From assembly GCA_964017235.1 (NCBI GenBank), contig OZ024936.1, positions 29,534,040 through 29,598,039 on the forward strand: DNA of 64,000 nt, in the 5' to 3' direction. The DNA is from Sabellastarte sp. h YS-2021 (taxonomy: Eukaryota > Annelida > Polychaeta > Sabellida > Sabellidae). Shown here piece by piece: positions 47,983 through 58,699 of the stretch. The notes below the pieces were generated by a model. That model was given only the letters and a program-made list of their open reading frames with translations. It was not told the origin of the DNA and searched no databases. Every line of letters begins with the position of its first letter. Position 1 is the first letter of the stretch. The position numbers were made by a program, and so were the translations under genes.

Positions 47983-48691
47983 CTCAGTAAACATTTTTGG
48001 GTTTTTCAAACGTTGGAAAGAAAATGTTTTGTAAAGTTTAAAAATGATGGGTACGAAAACCATTTATAATAGAATGTTTTTTAAATGTTTTATGTACACC
48101 GTTTATTAAACGTTCAATGATAAATGTTAGAAAAACGCTACAAATGAACATAATAATGTCTGAATAATAATGGGGTCAGAGGTCAAATTCAATATCTTTT
48201 TAAGGTTGCTGACTAATAAAAATAATATTTTTATGTCTAAAATGGTAAACTAGTAGCTTATCTTACCGCCATCTTTGATTGGACATGTTTGAAGGTGAAG
48301 GTTTTATAATCATTCTGAAAATATGGGTTTAAAAAACGGTTTTAAAAAAAAAACATTTGACCAAACAATGTTGTTTAAACATTTTATGTGTACTGATTTT
48401 CAAACATTTCATGATGAATGTTTGAAAAACATTTCCAGCATAAGCTTAATTTCTTCAGTTATTTTATAAATGTTTAAAAAACATTTCCAATCAAACCTAG
48501 TTTCTTGATTTATTTTATAAACATTTAATAAACATTTTCAGTAAAAATTTTTGAAAAAGAATGTTTATTTAACACTGCAGTGTAAAAGTTTACTTGGAAA
48601 CGTTTAGAAAACCATAACCTAGGGTTTAAATGGGTTTTAAAACGTTTTGTAAACGTTTAAACCATTTAAAACGTTTCTAATGTTTACTGGG
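47983..48691 (-). mobile_element. Palindrome-rich TIR element, copy 2 (inverted)
   Basis: Ends CTCAGTAAACATT and AATGTTTACTGGG; the core shows the complement of copy 1 (ATAATGGGGTCAGAGGTCAA; ACCGCCATCTTTGATTGGAC). The repeated AAACGTTT words are as in copy 1. Confidence 0.85.
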
Positions 48692-48807
48692 AATTTTAAT
48701 ACGTTCAAAAATGTACACTATATATGACATCTTAAAGATGGAAGATACAGCTTTTTTGACATGTTCCATAAAGCTGACAATTAAAGGTAATCTTCATCGT
48801 CCCCCGA

Positions 48808-48826
48808 GGGGGGGGGGGGGGGGGCA
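48808..48826. repeat. Poly-G tract
   Basis: An uninterrupted G run of about 18 after CCCCCGAG. Similar runs occur at 15507-15522 (about 16) and 49545-49559. The flanks here (AAAGGTAATCTTCATCG, then CACTCAATAAAAT) recur at about 49770-49820 without the run. Such runs are difficult to sequence, so their length is uncertain. Confidence 0.85.
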
Positions 48827-48938
48827 CTCAATAAAATGATGTGTGACATCTGTTGAAATTGTAATTTGTGTTTGGGAATTGTTAAAGCGGAAAGTATCCA
48901 AATGACAAGATGATTCTCTTTAACACAGTGTATTAAAC

Positions 48939-49259
48939 ATGTGTTGTATTTCAGTGCACACCTTTTCGATTGGAAATATTAATAGGGTGTTCACTAAGTT
49001 GCAAGATCTCAATCCTAGTGTTTTCGATGAACTGGGGGTGTATCCACCCCATTCACCCTCGGTACTAGAGTTAAGTAGCAGTCTTTTTCAAGTCCCAGTC
49101 CCCAAGGCCAATATTCCCCAAAGGGAGCTGTGGCAGATGAAGAAAAGACAACTGCTTACATTTGGTACAAACAGCTGTATTCTTGCGCAGATATTGGTGT
49201 CCTGGGTGTCTGATGGACTGAAGTTGGACAGAGCACATGAATATATCCTTCCAGTGTGA
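48939..49259 (+). other. Unidentified open frame, 106 codons
   Basis: An open frame preceded by TTGTATTTCAG, a possible acceptor, with a mixed, protein-like composition (for example KLQDLNPSVFDELGVYPPHS). I recognise no family, and no plausible partner exon nearby. It could be an exon of an antisense-nested or unrelated gene, a decayed pseudogene, or chance. Confidence 0.2.
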
Positions 49260-49474
49260 TTTCTGAAGTTGAAAGAAAAATAAGAGGGATGATTTCATTT
49301 TTATCCAAGCCCTGTTGTTTGACTTATATACCCGGGAAATGAAAAATGGGGAATATATAATAATCTCGCCCCTTACTCTGGATAATTAGCAACATGAATA
49401 CATTAAAAGTGCCAATCTTTTGTAAAAAGAAAACTATATCTATAACCCTGTAGTGTGCTAATCTGTGAAAAGTC

Positions 49475-49640
49475 AAAGTTGGGATTTTAGGTCACGTTTA
49501 ACAGCCAGGGTCATACTGGGACAAGTCCCTTGCACTGTCACTTGGGGGGGGGGGGGGGACGTTGACAGCCACACAGAGCTGACAGCCTGTGATTTTAAAT
49601 GCTAAACCTGTTAACCGTGAGGCCGCCAGAGGACCTTCAT
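49475..49640 (-). repeat. tRNA-derived SINE, third type, with a poly-G tract
   Basis: AAAGTTGGGATTTTAGGTCA, AACAGCCAGGGTCATACTGG, and TTAACCGTGAGGCCGCCAGA align with 40925-41072. The B-box region contains a run of about 14 G. Confidence 0.7.
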
Positions 49641-50061
49641 ACTAATCTATTATATGTATATAAGTTTAAATAACAACCTTAGTACATACCAACACCTGCA
49701 ATCTTTATGAAATCTCAAAGATGAAAACAGTAGTCCACTTGTGGCAACATATTCTCTATATCTGGAAATTAAAGGTAATCTCCAACCACCCCTGAGGTGG
49801 GGAGGTCAATAAAATTGTATATGCCTAAGGAGAAATGTATACTGACAAAGGTGGTCTGAGGTACACAGAAAAGTAAAGGAATTCTGACACTTGTAGCTGA
49901 CTAAAGCTCAACCCCTAAGTTCAAGTTGACACTATAGAAGAACTAGACTTATATAAGTTTATTAAATAAAACCAGGATACACATAACCACTAATATTGTG
50001 CACAGTCCTTGTACAGTTTTGTAAAAAACAGTTGCTAGTTTCATCGTAAAAGTGTCCATGT

Positions 50062-50334
50062 AAGTGTACGTACACATGTATGCGGCTCACGATGGCCGAT
50101 TTGCGACCGCGACTTTTTTCCGACCTTCTCAATATTTTGTAAACATACACCTAAATTCACTTGTCATCCAATTTTTTCACTCCCAGACCGAAAAAAATCG
50201 CTGTCGCAAATCTGACGTCTGATGTCATAAATCGGACTCAGGCATATGTGAACATAAATAAGAAGGCTTGGAAAATTCCCTGTTGCACATCATACGTCTG
50301 ATATCGTAAGCCGCATACATGTGTACGTACACTT
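50062..50334. mobile_element. 273-bp TIR element with 12-bp duplication
   Basis: Ends AAGTGTACGTACACATGTAT and ATACATGTGTACGTACACTT are inverted repeats that continue to GCGGCTCACGAT / ATCGTAAGCCGC. AAGTGTCCATGT flanks both sides (50050-50061, 50335-50346). No coding capacity. Confidence 0.8.
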
Positions 50335-50346
50335 AAGTGTCCATGT

Positions 50347-51996
50347 GGGCTTCGTATGTGGCAGAGTAAACCGATTTTACAATGACAAAGAAGTGGGCTA
50401 ATAACTGAGAAAATGCATAAGTGTGTGAACACATGTTTCATGAGTACATGGCAGAACACAAACAATAGGAAATTTAAATTATCTTCCCGAATGACACATA
50501 GATTCTACAGAAAAAAATATCGCATGAATGAAGGAGACAATATTATACCAGTGCGAAGCACGAGTAGTATGTTGTCAAACTTCACAAGTGAAACGTAATC
50601 TTCAAGACCGGTAGATTTATATATTTTACAATCTGAAAATAATTTTAGAACCCTCCACTTTACATCAAAATTAAAACTTAAATACGTGTTTTTGCTCTTG
50701 AGAAACAAATTTTACTTCATTTGTTTGTGGTATATTTCATGACCTGTTGGGGCACTCAGTTGTTTCCCCCACTTAAAAATACAGAATTTTATCATTGTAT
50801 TTTATTATGTATGTCTTATACACGTTCGTGAGAGTCAGCGTGTGTGGACATGGGTTTCGGGGTGAAATGACGACTGGGAGTCAGCCAACCTTCGCAACTA
50901 GGGATTCTAACGAGGTTTAGTTATCAGACTTAAAGGAAAGTTAAGGTTAACGTAAGTTCATGCACAAGAAAGAAGTAGCCCTAAAGTTAAGATCACACAG
51001 ATTAAAGATACTTAAACTAAGGTAAACCAATCTCATCTGAGGCTTTACTACGTAAAACCCGATGTTTTGGCATAAGGTGACCATAAACTGTGAACATTTT
51101 CAGAATTTAAGACTGCTATTTGAATTGAAAATTCCGTCAAATTCAGCATTATTTTGAGTGTGTTCTTTATGCATGTTAACGTACTATTCCCTGATAATAG
51201 CCTCGTTTAAGGCTCTTTGTGATAAAGAAAGGCTTCTAGTGTGCATATTATTTTTCTGGTTTGTATAATACCCTGCAACATGTACAGGTGTTTACACAAG
51301 CATACTACAGATACATGCTTGTGTCTTATAAGCCAATATCTCCTAAAATGTACTGATCAGCCAGTGAAGCTGCTGTAAAAATGCCCCCTAATGTCAAACA
51401 ATATGCACACATAAATAAATAAAATAGCTGCTTTTGACACCAAGGTATAAAGGAAGCTGAAAAATCATAGTATATAGGTTTTAAAATAAAAAATATTGGT
51501 GACGGATTTCACTGGAGTGAGGAACTGGCTGAGCAGTAAAGGTGTTTATGAATAGAAAATGCCTTTCCAAAGATTTTTTTGGTGCATATTTGAGCATTAG
51601 GTACTGAAATCCATAAGACAATTTAAGAGATTTGTGGTGTGTAGTTGAGATTACTCCAAACATAATGAACAGATCTCTGTGAAATCTTTTATGGGCATAT
51701 GGCCTGACCAAAGGAAGACTTCATTACATTTCAGGAAATATCTGAATCATATTCTATATACACTACTCTAATGGTGGAGGTCTGCACTCTATGAGTGTTT
51801 TCTGATTTTAAATTTTATCACTTCAAAAGACATCCCCTTTGTTATGTTCCTTTTACCCATAGTAAAATTGAAAAAATATATATGTAACTTGAGTAGGGGT
51901 TTTTCACATTTCCCATAAACATAAATAAAACTGATAATCAGCACACCTCAAGGTTAGTTTTTACAATTTATTTTTCTCATTTGTTTTATTTTTCAG
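50347..51996. other. End of iGluR intron 2
   Basis: No gene recognised. The last 40 bases before exon c form a good pyrimidine-rich acceptor tract. Confidence 0.55.
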
Positions 51997-52137
51997 AAAG
52001 CTGATTTGGCTGCTGCACCAATCACAATATCTGAGGATCGTAAGTCTGTGATTGACTTCACCGAACCCTTCATGGATGTTGGGCTAAGCGTGCTGTACAA
52101 GAAGCCGGGAGATGGCCAGGAAAGGGCATTTGAGTTT
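51997..52137 (+). CDS. iGluR-like gene, exon c (ligand-binding lobe S1, second half)
   Basis: The acceptor is TTTTTCAG. The product begins KADLAAAPITISEDRKSVID and continues FTEPFMDVGLSVLYKKPGDGQERAFEF. This is the conserved end of S1, normally RADLAVAPLTIT..R..VIDFSKPFM..GI..L. The residues that contact the agonist alpha-carboxyl and amino groups are present: Pro at 52018-52020, Thr at 52024-52026 and Arg at 52039-52041. The donor is the least certain border: GTACAA at 52138 is the best family-consistent choice and leaves the exon in phase 0. In typical receptors the next residues enter membrane helix M1; here no such exon follows. Confidence 0.9.
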
Positions 52138-52593
52138 GTACAATTATGTTGCTTTAATATAGTGATTTACATACCAATGGATGTATTTGACCAAAATGCT
52201 TGCCCAAGGCCAAGGAATATTTATTTTACTAATCCGGGCTACCGATTACTTTCAGTAATTAGCATTATAAAGACCGGAAGTGTGCAGACAACCAATAATC
52301 CTACAGTGAGCATGTTTTCATTGTGTATTATCTAAAGCAATAATATACAGATAAACAGTAGTGTGGCCAAAAAAAGTTCACAATAAATAAATATATCTGT
52401 ACTTACAACCAATCTTTACAATAGAAAAAAAAATTGTAATTTATGTGCATTTTAAAGGACAGATGAGCATAATAGACTTGCACTACCATGATTGTTGATC
52501 ATTCCACTGGAAATGCCATCCTTTTTAACCTAGACAAAATATTCACTCTCTGTCTTTATTTCTACATCAAGAATTAATTTTTTTTTATTTATT

Positions 52594-52780
52594 GGCTGTT
52601 AAACGGGAAATCAAACCTCAACTTTGACCTTAAACCTTTGTATGTCATATCATGCAGTGTAATTGGGGGATGGAAGGAAACAATACATCCTAGTTGGGCA
52701 AGATTCTGCACTCAAAACCATGGGTCACTGGCAAGTAACTATCAACTTAGCCATTTCAGTTTGAGCCATGAATAGAACAC
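52594..52780 (-). repeat. tRNA-derived SINE, family 1, strongly diverged
   Basis: Contains ATGTCATATCATGCAGTG, GATGGAAGGAAACAATACAT and CAAGATTCTGCACTCAAAAC, a weathered reverse copy. It lies in the iGluR interval that lacks the pore exon. Confidence 0.6.
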
Positions 52781-53109
52781 TGTCCAACTGATTGTTAATA
52801 AGGAACTTCTATGAATGTTTTTTAAATAATAAAATTATTTATATCCATTTCATTTAAAGTTTATGTTAGTATTATAACGCTTAAAATGGGACTAGCAACA
52901 CTCAGTATTGATCACAAACTAAAAATAATACTTGATTTGACAATTTATTTCTAAGCAAAAAAAACAAGAAAAAAGCTTATTTCATGAGTGGAAAAATTAT
53001 AAATGCACATTTTCTTTTTTAAGACCATTTTATCTAAATTGTCATCTGAGAACATTATATATTACTAGAGTATCAGTATGCATACCACTCTCAACGTACA
53101 TAATAATAA

Positions 53110-53335
53110 GTAAATGAGAAAATCTGTATTTTTTTGGGATCCAGATGGTAATCCAGATGACTCTCATTATTTAATGGGATCTAAGTTAGAACAAGACCCT
53201 TTTATTATTTTTTTTTCAGGGAGATCCAAGCATTACTATTTGCTAACAAACAAAGAGAAAACCGACAAACAGACTAAAAGCCTAAACGGTCATGACGATA
53301 ATACCACCTTGGCGGAGATAATAAAACAGGGATAT
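53110..53335 (+). repeat. Second copy of the 16140-16360 repeat
   Basis: Same word order as at 16140-16360; also TGGGATCCAGATGGTAATCC just upstream. It lies inside the interval lacking the iGluR pore exon. Confidence 0.7.
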
Positions 53336-53811
53336 AATATCAAATATGTGCACCATATCAGTCCAGAAAAAACACCCATGATATTACGTTTTATCATACT
53401 GCTATTTATGAACCATTCACATTACAGGTGGCATTGCCACCAGTTATAGGAATCCACAAACCCTGAAAATAGTGAAGGCTTAAAATTTTATATATTCTAA
53501 AACTTCCCTGTGCATTAACAGGTGAAGCAGGAAGACCAGAGTTTCTTAAATTTACAGACAGAAGTGTATAAGTAATTACAGGAATGAAGCATATAAGAAA
53601 ATGCCATTAAACATAGACAATACCGGTTGTAGTGTGACTGGGGTATAAGTGTAACTTCCAATGCTAATTATTCAAGATGGCGGTTGATACTGGAGCCTTT
53701 TTCTACAGAGACAAGTGGTATAGAACCAGACTAGTAGTTCCATTGAGGAGGACCTTATTAACCATTACACAACTGTATGCCCTTTCTAACAGTGTGAAGT
53801 TTTCCTTTTAG

Positions 53812-53988
53812 CACTTTAGAAGAGCTTGTTGAGATCCCTGACATGAAGTATGGACTTGTGAAAGGCGGCATGACAGAGAACACCTTCAAAGAGTCCACAA
53901 ATGTCACCATTCAAAACCTCTGGCAGAAAATACAAAACCCCAATCAGGGAGAAGGGAGGCTGCCAAACAATGGAGAAGGAGCCACTAA
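53812..53988 (+). CDS. iGluR-like gene, exon d (ligand-binding lobe S2, first half)
   Basis: The acceptor is TTCCTTTTAG and the donor GTAAGT. The frame gives TLEELVEIPDMKYGLVKGGM, then T, ENTFKESTNVTIQNLWQKIQ, and NPNQGEGRLPNNGEGATK with the last codon completed by the next exon. It matches the start of S2 after M3: (D)DLxxQTxIxYGxVxxGST, FFxxS, YxxMW, and EGxxR/K. The usual Gly-Ser-Thr agonist-binding triad reads Gly-Met-Thr. The exon begins with one base of a split codon, so it needs two bases from the preceding exon. Exon c ends in phase 0, so the two cannot be joined directly in frame. Confidence 0.92.
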
Positions 53989-54659
53989 GTAAGTGAAACT
54001 GCAGGGAGGGCAGGGGTACATTAAAAACAATGCATCATGAGAACTTATTCTGTGTATAGTTTTCTTACTATAAAACAAGTCAGCTGATATCAAATAAGTC
54101 AGGTTATACAAAACAAGACATTGATACAAAATAAGTTGTAATACGAACCTTTGCATATTGGTCTTTTACGTAAAAAAAGTTATCAAAAGTAGAACAATAT
54201 CTACAATGAAGATGTTAAAGCACAGTCACTTGTGTGCAGTATAAATCTATTGACAAAGTTCAATACAATTCCATGCTTGTAATTATCAAATTCTAGTCAC
54301 AGACTTTGATGTTGTTTTCCCAAACATTCACCTGCGGCCATTAAATAATGGACCAATCACCACACACTGAAGAACCGTCCTTCATAATTTTGTCGAAAAG
54401 GCACTGACAATGAGAAGACAGGGAAGCATGTGAAACAACCACAGATGGCAAGATACAAGGTCTACTTCACAGTCATAAGGACAAGGTCGTGAAGCCAAAA
54501 ATAATATACAATATATATGAAAATAAAAAAATTTGTTACAACCGCACAGAATGGTGTGAAAAGGCCTTTCAGAAAAAAATACAAATTACAAGTAGAAGAT
54601 GGAGAAGGGGAAACCCTGCATAAATGTTGGGTGATTGTACCTTCCTGCTGTGGTGTAAA

Positions 54660-55625
54660 ATTAAATACATACACCTTTTATTATCTCCCGCCTGTGGCCG
54701 AAGGCCGTGGTCGGGAGATTATAAAACACCTTCCATACGTGTGTGCGTCTGTGCTTCCGTCCGTCTGTCTGTCCATCTGTCTGTTGCTCATGCTTTTACA
54801 TAAACCTTAATATATCATTCAGTTATAAAAAAATATCTTCACCAATTTCGCAGGGAAAGTTTATGGCTATAAAAACCTGTCGGTGCAAAATTTTGGCCTC
54901 ATTTTGAAAAACAAAATGGCCGCCATAGCTAATTGTTTGAAAATCATAAAGGTGCTCTAAATCTTGAAATATTCCAGCTAGCTTCATCAAATTTGCACAA
55001 AAGCTGTATGGCTAGAAACGCTAGCCTCATAGTAATTTTGGCCTAGTGGCCGCCATATCATATGTTTAATGTCAAAGGGGGTTATAATATTAAAAAGACC
55101 TTATATCTCCCCTAATATTGCTCCTAGAGGTTCGGAATGTGAAAACAACTTGTAGGAAGTCATGGCCTGGAAATCTTTTCCAGGTGTTGAATTTGACTTT
55201 TGACCCCTTCTTCAAGTTTAAATGGGGTCATCACACTAAAACATCCTTATTTCTCCCTTATTATTGCTGCTATGGCTTCAGAATGTAAATACACAGCATG
55301 AAAAGTCCTGGCTGCAAATATTTGCCTGAGAAAAATTTTGGCTGTATTTTGAAAAACAAAATGACCGCCTTAGACAATTATTTCAAAATCCTTAAGAAGC
55401 TCTAAAACTTGAAATATTGCTGCCAAATTTGCACAAAAGATATATGGCTAGGAAAAGTTAGCCTGAGAGTAACTTGGCCTAGTTTTGAAAATAAAATGGC
55501 CATCATATCACATGATTAATGTTAAATCAGACATCCTATTAAAAATGCCTTATATTTCCCTTATCATTGCTACTAGGGGTTCTAATGTGAACACAACTTA
55601 AAGGAAGTCATGGCCTTTAGTTGTT
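54660..55625. repeat. Dispersed repeat with terminal hairpin and 436-bp tandem duplication
   Basis: It starts with an ATCTCCCG ... CGGGAGAT hairpin (54679-54716, GGCC pairs inside), then a (GTCC/GTCT)n tract, then two diverged copies of a 436-bp unit (ATTTTGAAAAACAAAATGGC near 54897; ATTTTGAAAAACAAAATGAC near 55333) each ending GGAAGTCATGGCCT. The overall plan (tandem units plus a GTCC/GCCC tract) resembles the 36450-37660 array. Confidence 0.72.
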
Positions 55626-55756
55626 GTTAGTCTTTAATCCATGTCAAAGAACCTAAAACATATACATATCTTGATGTATAGAATAGTATGTACCTTATTG
55701 TGTTCACATTATGATGTACCCCTCTATTCGTGCTGTATTCTTACATTTTCCACCAG

Positions 55757-55893
55757 AGTGAGGGAATCTGATGGGAAGTATGTCTTCATCATGGAGAGCA
55801 CCACGGCAGACTTCTACAAGAACCAGAAACCCTGTGAACTGGATACCCTGCCCATTTTCAAGAAGAACCAGTATGCTTTTGGTTTGCAGAAAG
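55757..55893 (+). CDS. iGluR-like gene, exon e (S2, agonist-binding glutamate)
   Basis: The acceptor is TTTTCCACCAG and the donor GTAAGT. The first base completes the Lys codon begun in exon d; the last base opens a Gly codon completed at 62058. The product contains KYVFIMESTTADFY, the family MEST motif whose Glu (55794-55796) binds the agonist amino group, then KPCEL, whose Cys (55833-55835) normally forms the S2 disulfide. It ends KKNQYAFGLQKG, equivalent to the family KGYGVGTPxGS. Spacing and order are as expected for an intact S2. Confidence 0.93.
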
Positions 55894-56454
55894 GTAAGTG
55901 GGTGGATTATAGGATCTGTCACATTGCATTTGCATTAGGTATTCAATAAATTGTACAATGCCACTTGATGTAAACATCCTTTAAGACTCTGATTCTGCAA
56001 TAATGGCACAGTCCAGTAATATAAGCAGGTGAAACCTTAAACAGCATCCACCAGGAATAGTTATGGCTGAAAGAAGATAATGAAAAAGTTAAGCTTCAGG
56101 TTTGTTTCTGAAAGGTGGTTTATTCACAAATGTGGTGTCCTCATTTGTGATGTTAAATCACGGCTTGATATTCGCTTCTGTAGACTTGTACTCAAGGCCT
56201 GGGAAATACTGATTGCTTGTCTTTATATGATAATCACTACCTGAGCATCCTATTACAATGGGTAGTTTAAAATATGGGGAAAAGGTAATACAGTCAAGAA
56301 TCTGTTTCAACCATTCTCATTGTGTGAATATGCTAACAAAAGCATATGCCAAATTATAATAACACGTAGTACTATTATCATATGCCACCTTATATACACA
56401 AAGTTTTCTTCTCACTAAGGACACAATATAGAACTATCCTATATAAAGTTGGAA

Positions 56455-56790
56455 TTGATCTAGTCTTATCTGAATTGGACTCTTATAGTGCTTAATCTCC
56501 CCGTTATTAAACTGATTCTAGTGTGCATCGGCACAAAAACAGACAACCAAATTATGACGGCAGGGTCAAGTACCACAGAGAATGCCAGGCAGATATTGAA
56601 ACTAAAGTGAAACCAAGTATGCCTTGGTGTAGAGATAGGATTTAAGCTTCTTTCTGGAAAAGGCAATATAGGGGGACACATTTCATCAGGAAGAACATTT
56701 CAAACAATGGGAGCATCAGAAAGTAGAGCCGTTATCAAACTGATTGACAGATCTTTTAGTAAATGGATGAAACTTCGGTACAACAAAGAA
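56455..56790 (-). mobile_element. CR1-type LINE, 3' fragment
   Basis: On the minus strand, remnants of the CR1 C-terminus (PFPERSLNPISTPR, a shifted version of FRKKLKTYLYAKA) precede the 3' signature, seen on the plus strand as CTTATAGTGCTTAATCTCC at 56482-56500. The same order occurs at 24790-25000. Confidence 0.7.
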
Positions 56791-57392
56791 ATGACCAACA
56801 CTCTGACTCTCTTGGTCTATACACGCTATAAAAGATACAATTAGATTTGATACGAGATATTTTTATTTTGAAGAATTCTCCAAGTTTTATCAGATGGCTG
56901 GGTATCATTAGCATACACCAAAGACCTTCAGTAAAAACCACTAGAACTCCCTCCCATTTAACCATTTTGTTCAGTTTAAAGAGGGCTCATTTTAAACAAG
57001 TTATTTTGGATTTAGAGTATGCCTTCAACTGTTTATAAGATGATGGGTCAAATTCATGTAACATTATTGTTGTCTGTGCCTTTGCTTAAGTATGTTTAAT
57101 GGAATATCATAGATTGATAAGACAGGAGATACAAAAACTCTACACAAAGCATGGCATTCCAGATTAGAAACCATTTGCAGAGCACAGACCTCTGGGGGGA
57201 CCATTTCCAAAAACTCAGGATTTTTTTTTTGTATTCAGAATATGATCTGGACTTTTCGTAAAATGCCTTGCCCCACCTACATAAAAATTCCCGACTATCC
57301 ATCCATTGCTTTTAGAGTACAATTTCAGCCAGACAGCCAAAGTCACTGAAAATACATAGAAAATAGAACCTTTGAAAATTGGGAATTCTTTA

Positions 57393-57619
57393 CTTATTTG
57401 GGGTTTTACGTCGCTTTTAACACTGTACAGGTCATATCATGACGGGTAGTTGGAAGGGCAGAGAAAACCAGTACATACAGTTCATCAGGGTTCTGTACTG
57501 TAAACTGCCGACCAACGGCAAGCAACAACCAGCTTTCTCACTTGAGGCCGTGCCGGGAACCAAACCCTGGCCTCAGAGGTGGAGGCGAGAGTGTTACCAC
57601 TCTGCCACTGTGGCCCCTT
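57393..57619 (-). repeat. tRNA-derived SINE, family 1, full length with TSD
   Basis: A full copy from CTTATTTGGGGTTTTACGTC to GTGGCCCCTT, with a 15-bp duplication ATTGGGAATTCTTTA at 57378-57392 and 57620-57634. Confidence 0.92.
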
Positions 57620-57723
57620 ATTGGGAATTCTTTATATTCACTAGAATGATCTGAATATCTTTGAATTTAATCACTTCTTCTTATGACAAGGCTCTGTCAA
57701 TAAAAAAAAATCCAGAGAGATCA

Positions 57724-57942
57724 GGGGCCATATTCTACATCTATACTTAGATAAGGTGACCTTATATCTAAGTAGGGGATGGTTTTTCACGTAAGTTTTC
57801 TTGCACTTATCCACGACGCAAAAGTTAGGGATATTCAGTTTCATCAGTTTCTTACTTTTCATCAGTTTCTTACTTGAAATCTAAGAAACACATGAAATCT
57901 AAGTTAGAAATGATCTAACTTTTGTTGTAGAATACGGGCCCT
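57724..57942. mobile_element. Small foldback element
   Basis: GGGGCCATATTCTACATC at the left against GTTGTAGAATACGGGCCC at the right, with AGATAAGGTGACC and CTAACTTTTG words inside. The layout is as in the larger foldback elements. Confidence 0.6.
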
Positions 57943-58699
57943 TTTTAATCCTTTTCAGAGTAATCGTGAACACAGAACAACAAATCAATGAACACACTCA
58001 AAAACACAACCTGCTTGGTAAAGGTAAATACTAGAAACAATCAAGTGTGACGCTACAAAATACCTCCTACATGCCGAGAAAGTAATAAAAATATGCTTAT
58101 ATTGGCTAATAAAGCTATCACATGCACGTCAGTTACTCGACTTGAATCTCTGTGATGCCCAACTTTATATTTGTTTTTTTCACTTTATTGTGTCTTGCAG
58201 ATATTGAATAGTTTTCGATTTTCAACATTAAAAACAACTAATAAAACTCACATTTAAAGCTTTTTAAACAGCTGATTACCTCTGGACACACAAATATTGA
58301 TTTGAGTAACAGGTGTTCAATAGCTGACAACAAATATACTATTGGTGACACAGCTTTTGCAACATTTATTGCGCAAATGCACAGTGAGTACAAGGACTAC
58401 ATCTATATATGGTAGTGTGTTTTTTTTGCAAAAAACAAAACAAAAAAAAAACACAAAGAAAACAATGAGTAGAGTACTTACGGTTTACATCTCCATATTT
58501 GTCAGGGAAACTTATATGATATCCAGTTGATGGGTCATGAGGAACCTGAATCTGCAAATGCAATGGAAATGTATTTGATTTGCTTATCACAATATCCAAT
58601 ACCCCTTTCACACTGCAGGCCATATAACCCGAAGTAGTTGTAAGTGTTTGACTAAATGTCCCTGTCCTTCAACTACCATCCGATGCCCATATGCGAACT

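Larger units (their letters stand above)
52138..53811 (+). other. Interval where the iGluR pore exon(s) M1-M3 should be, but are not found
   Basis: The family has roughly 130-150 residues (M1, pore loop, M2, M3 with SYTANLAAF) between exons c and d. No frame of this interval shows a WWFF, SYTANLAAF or other M1-M3 signature, on either strand. What is visible: 52215-52300, similar to 24150-24200 (a CTTCCGGTCTTTATAAT-type repeat); a diverged SINE at about 52594-52780, minus; and a dispersed repeat at about 53110-53340 similar to 16140-16350. The interval therefore behaves as ordinary repeat-bearing intron. Confidence 0.75.

Noticed and set aside
53114-53449. 111-codon frame between iGluR exons c and d, considered as the missing pore exon
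   Set aside because: It matches the dispersed repeat at 16140-16360 and contains no iGluR membrane signature.
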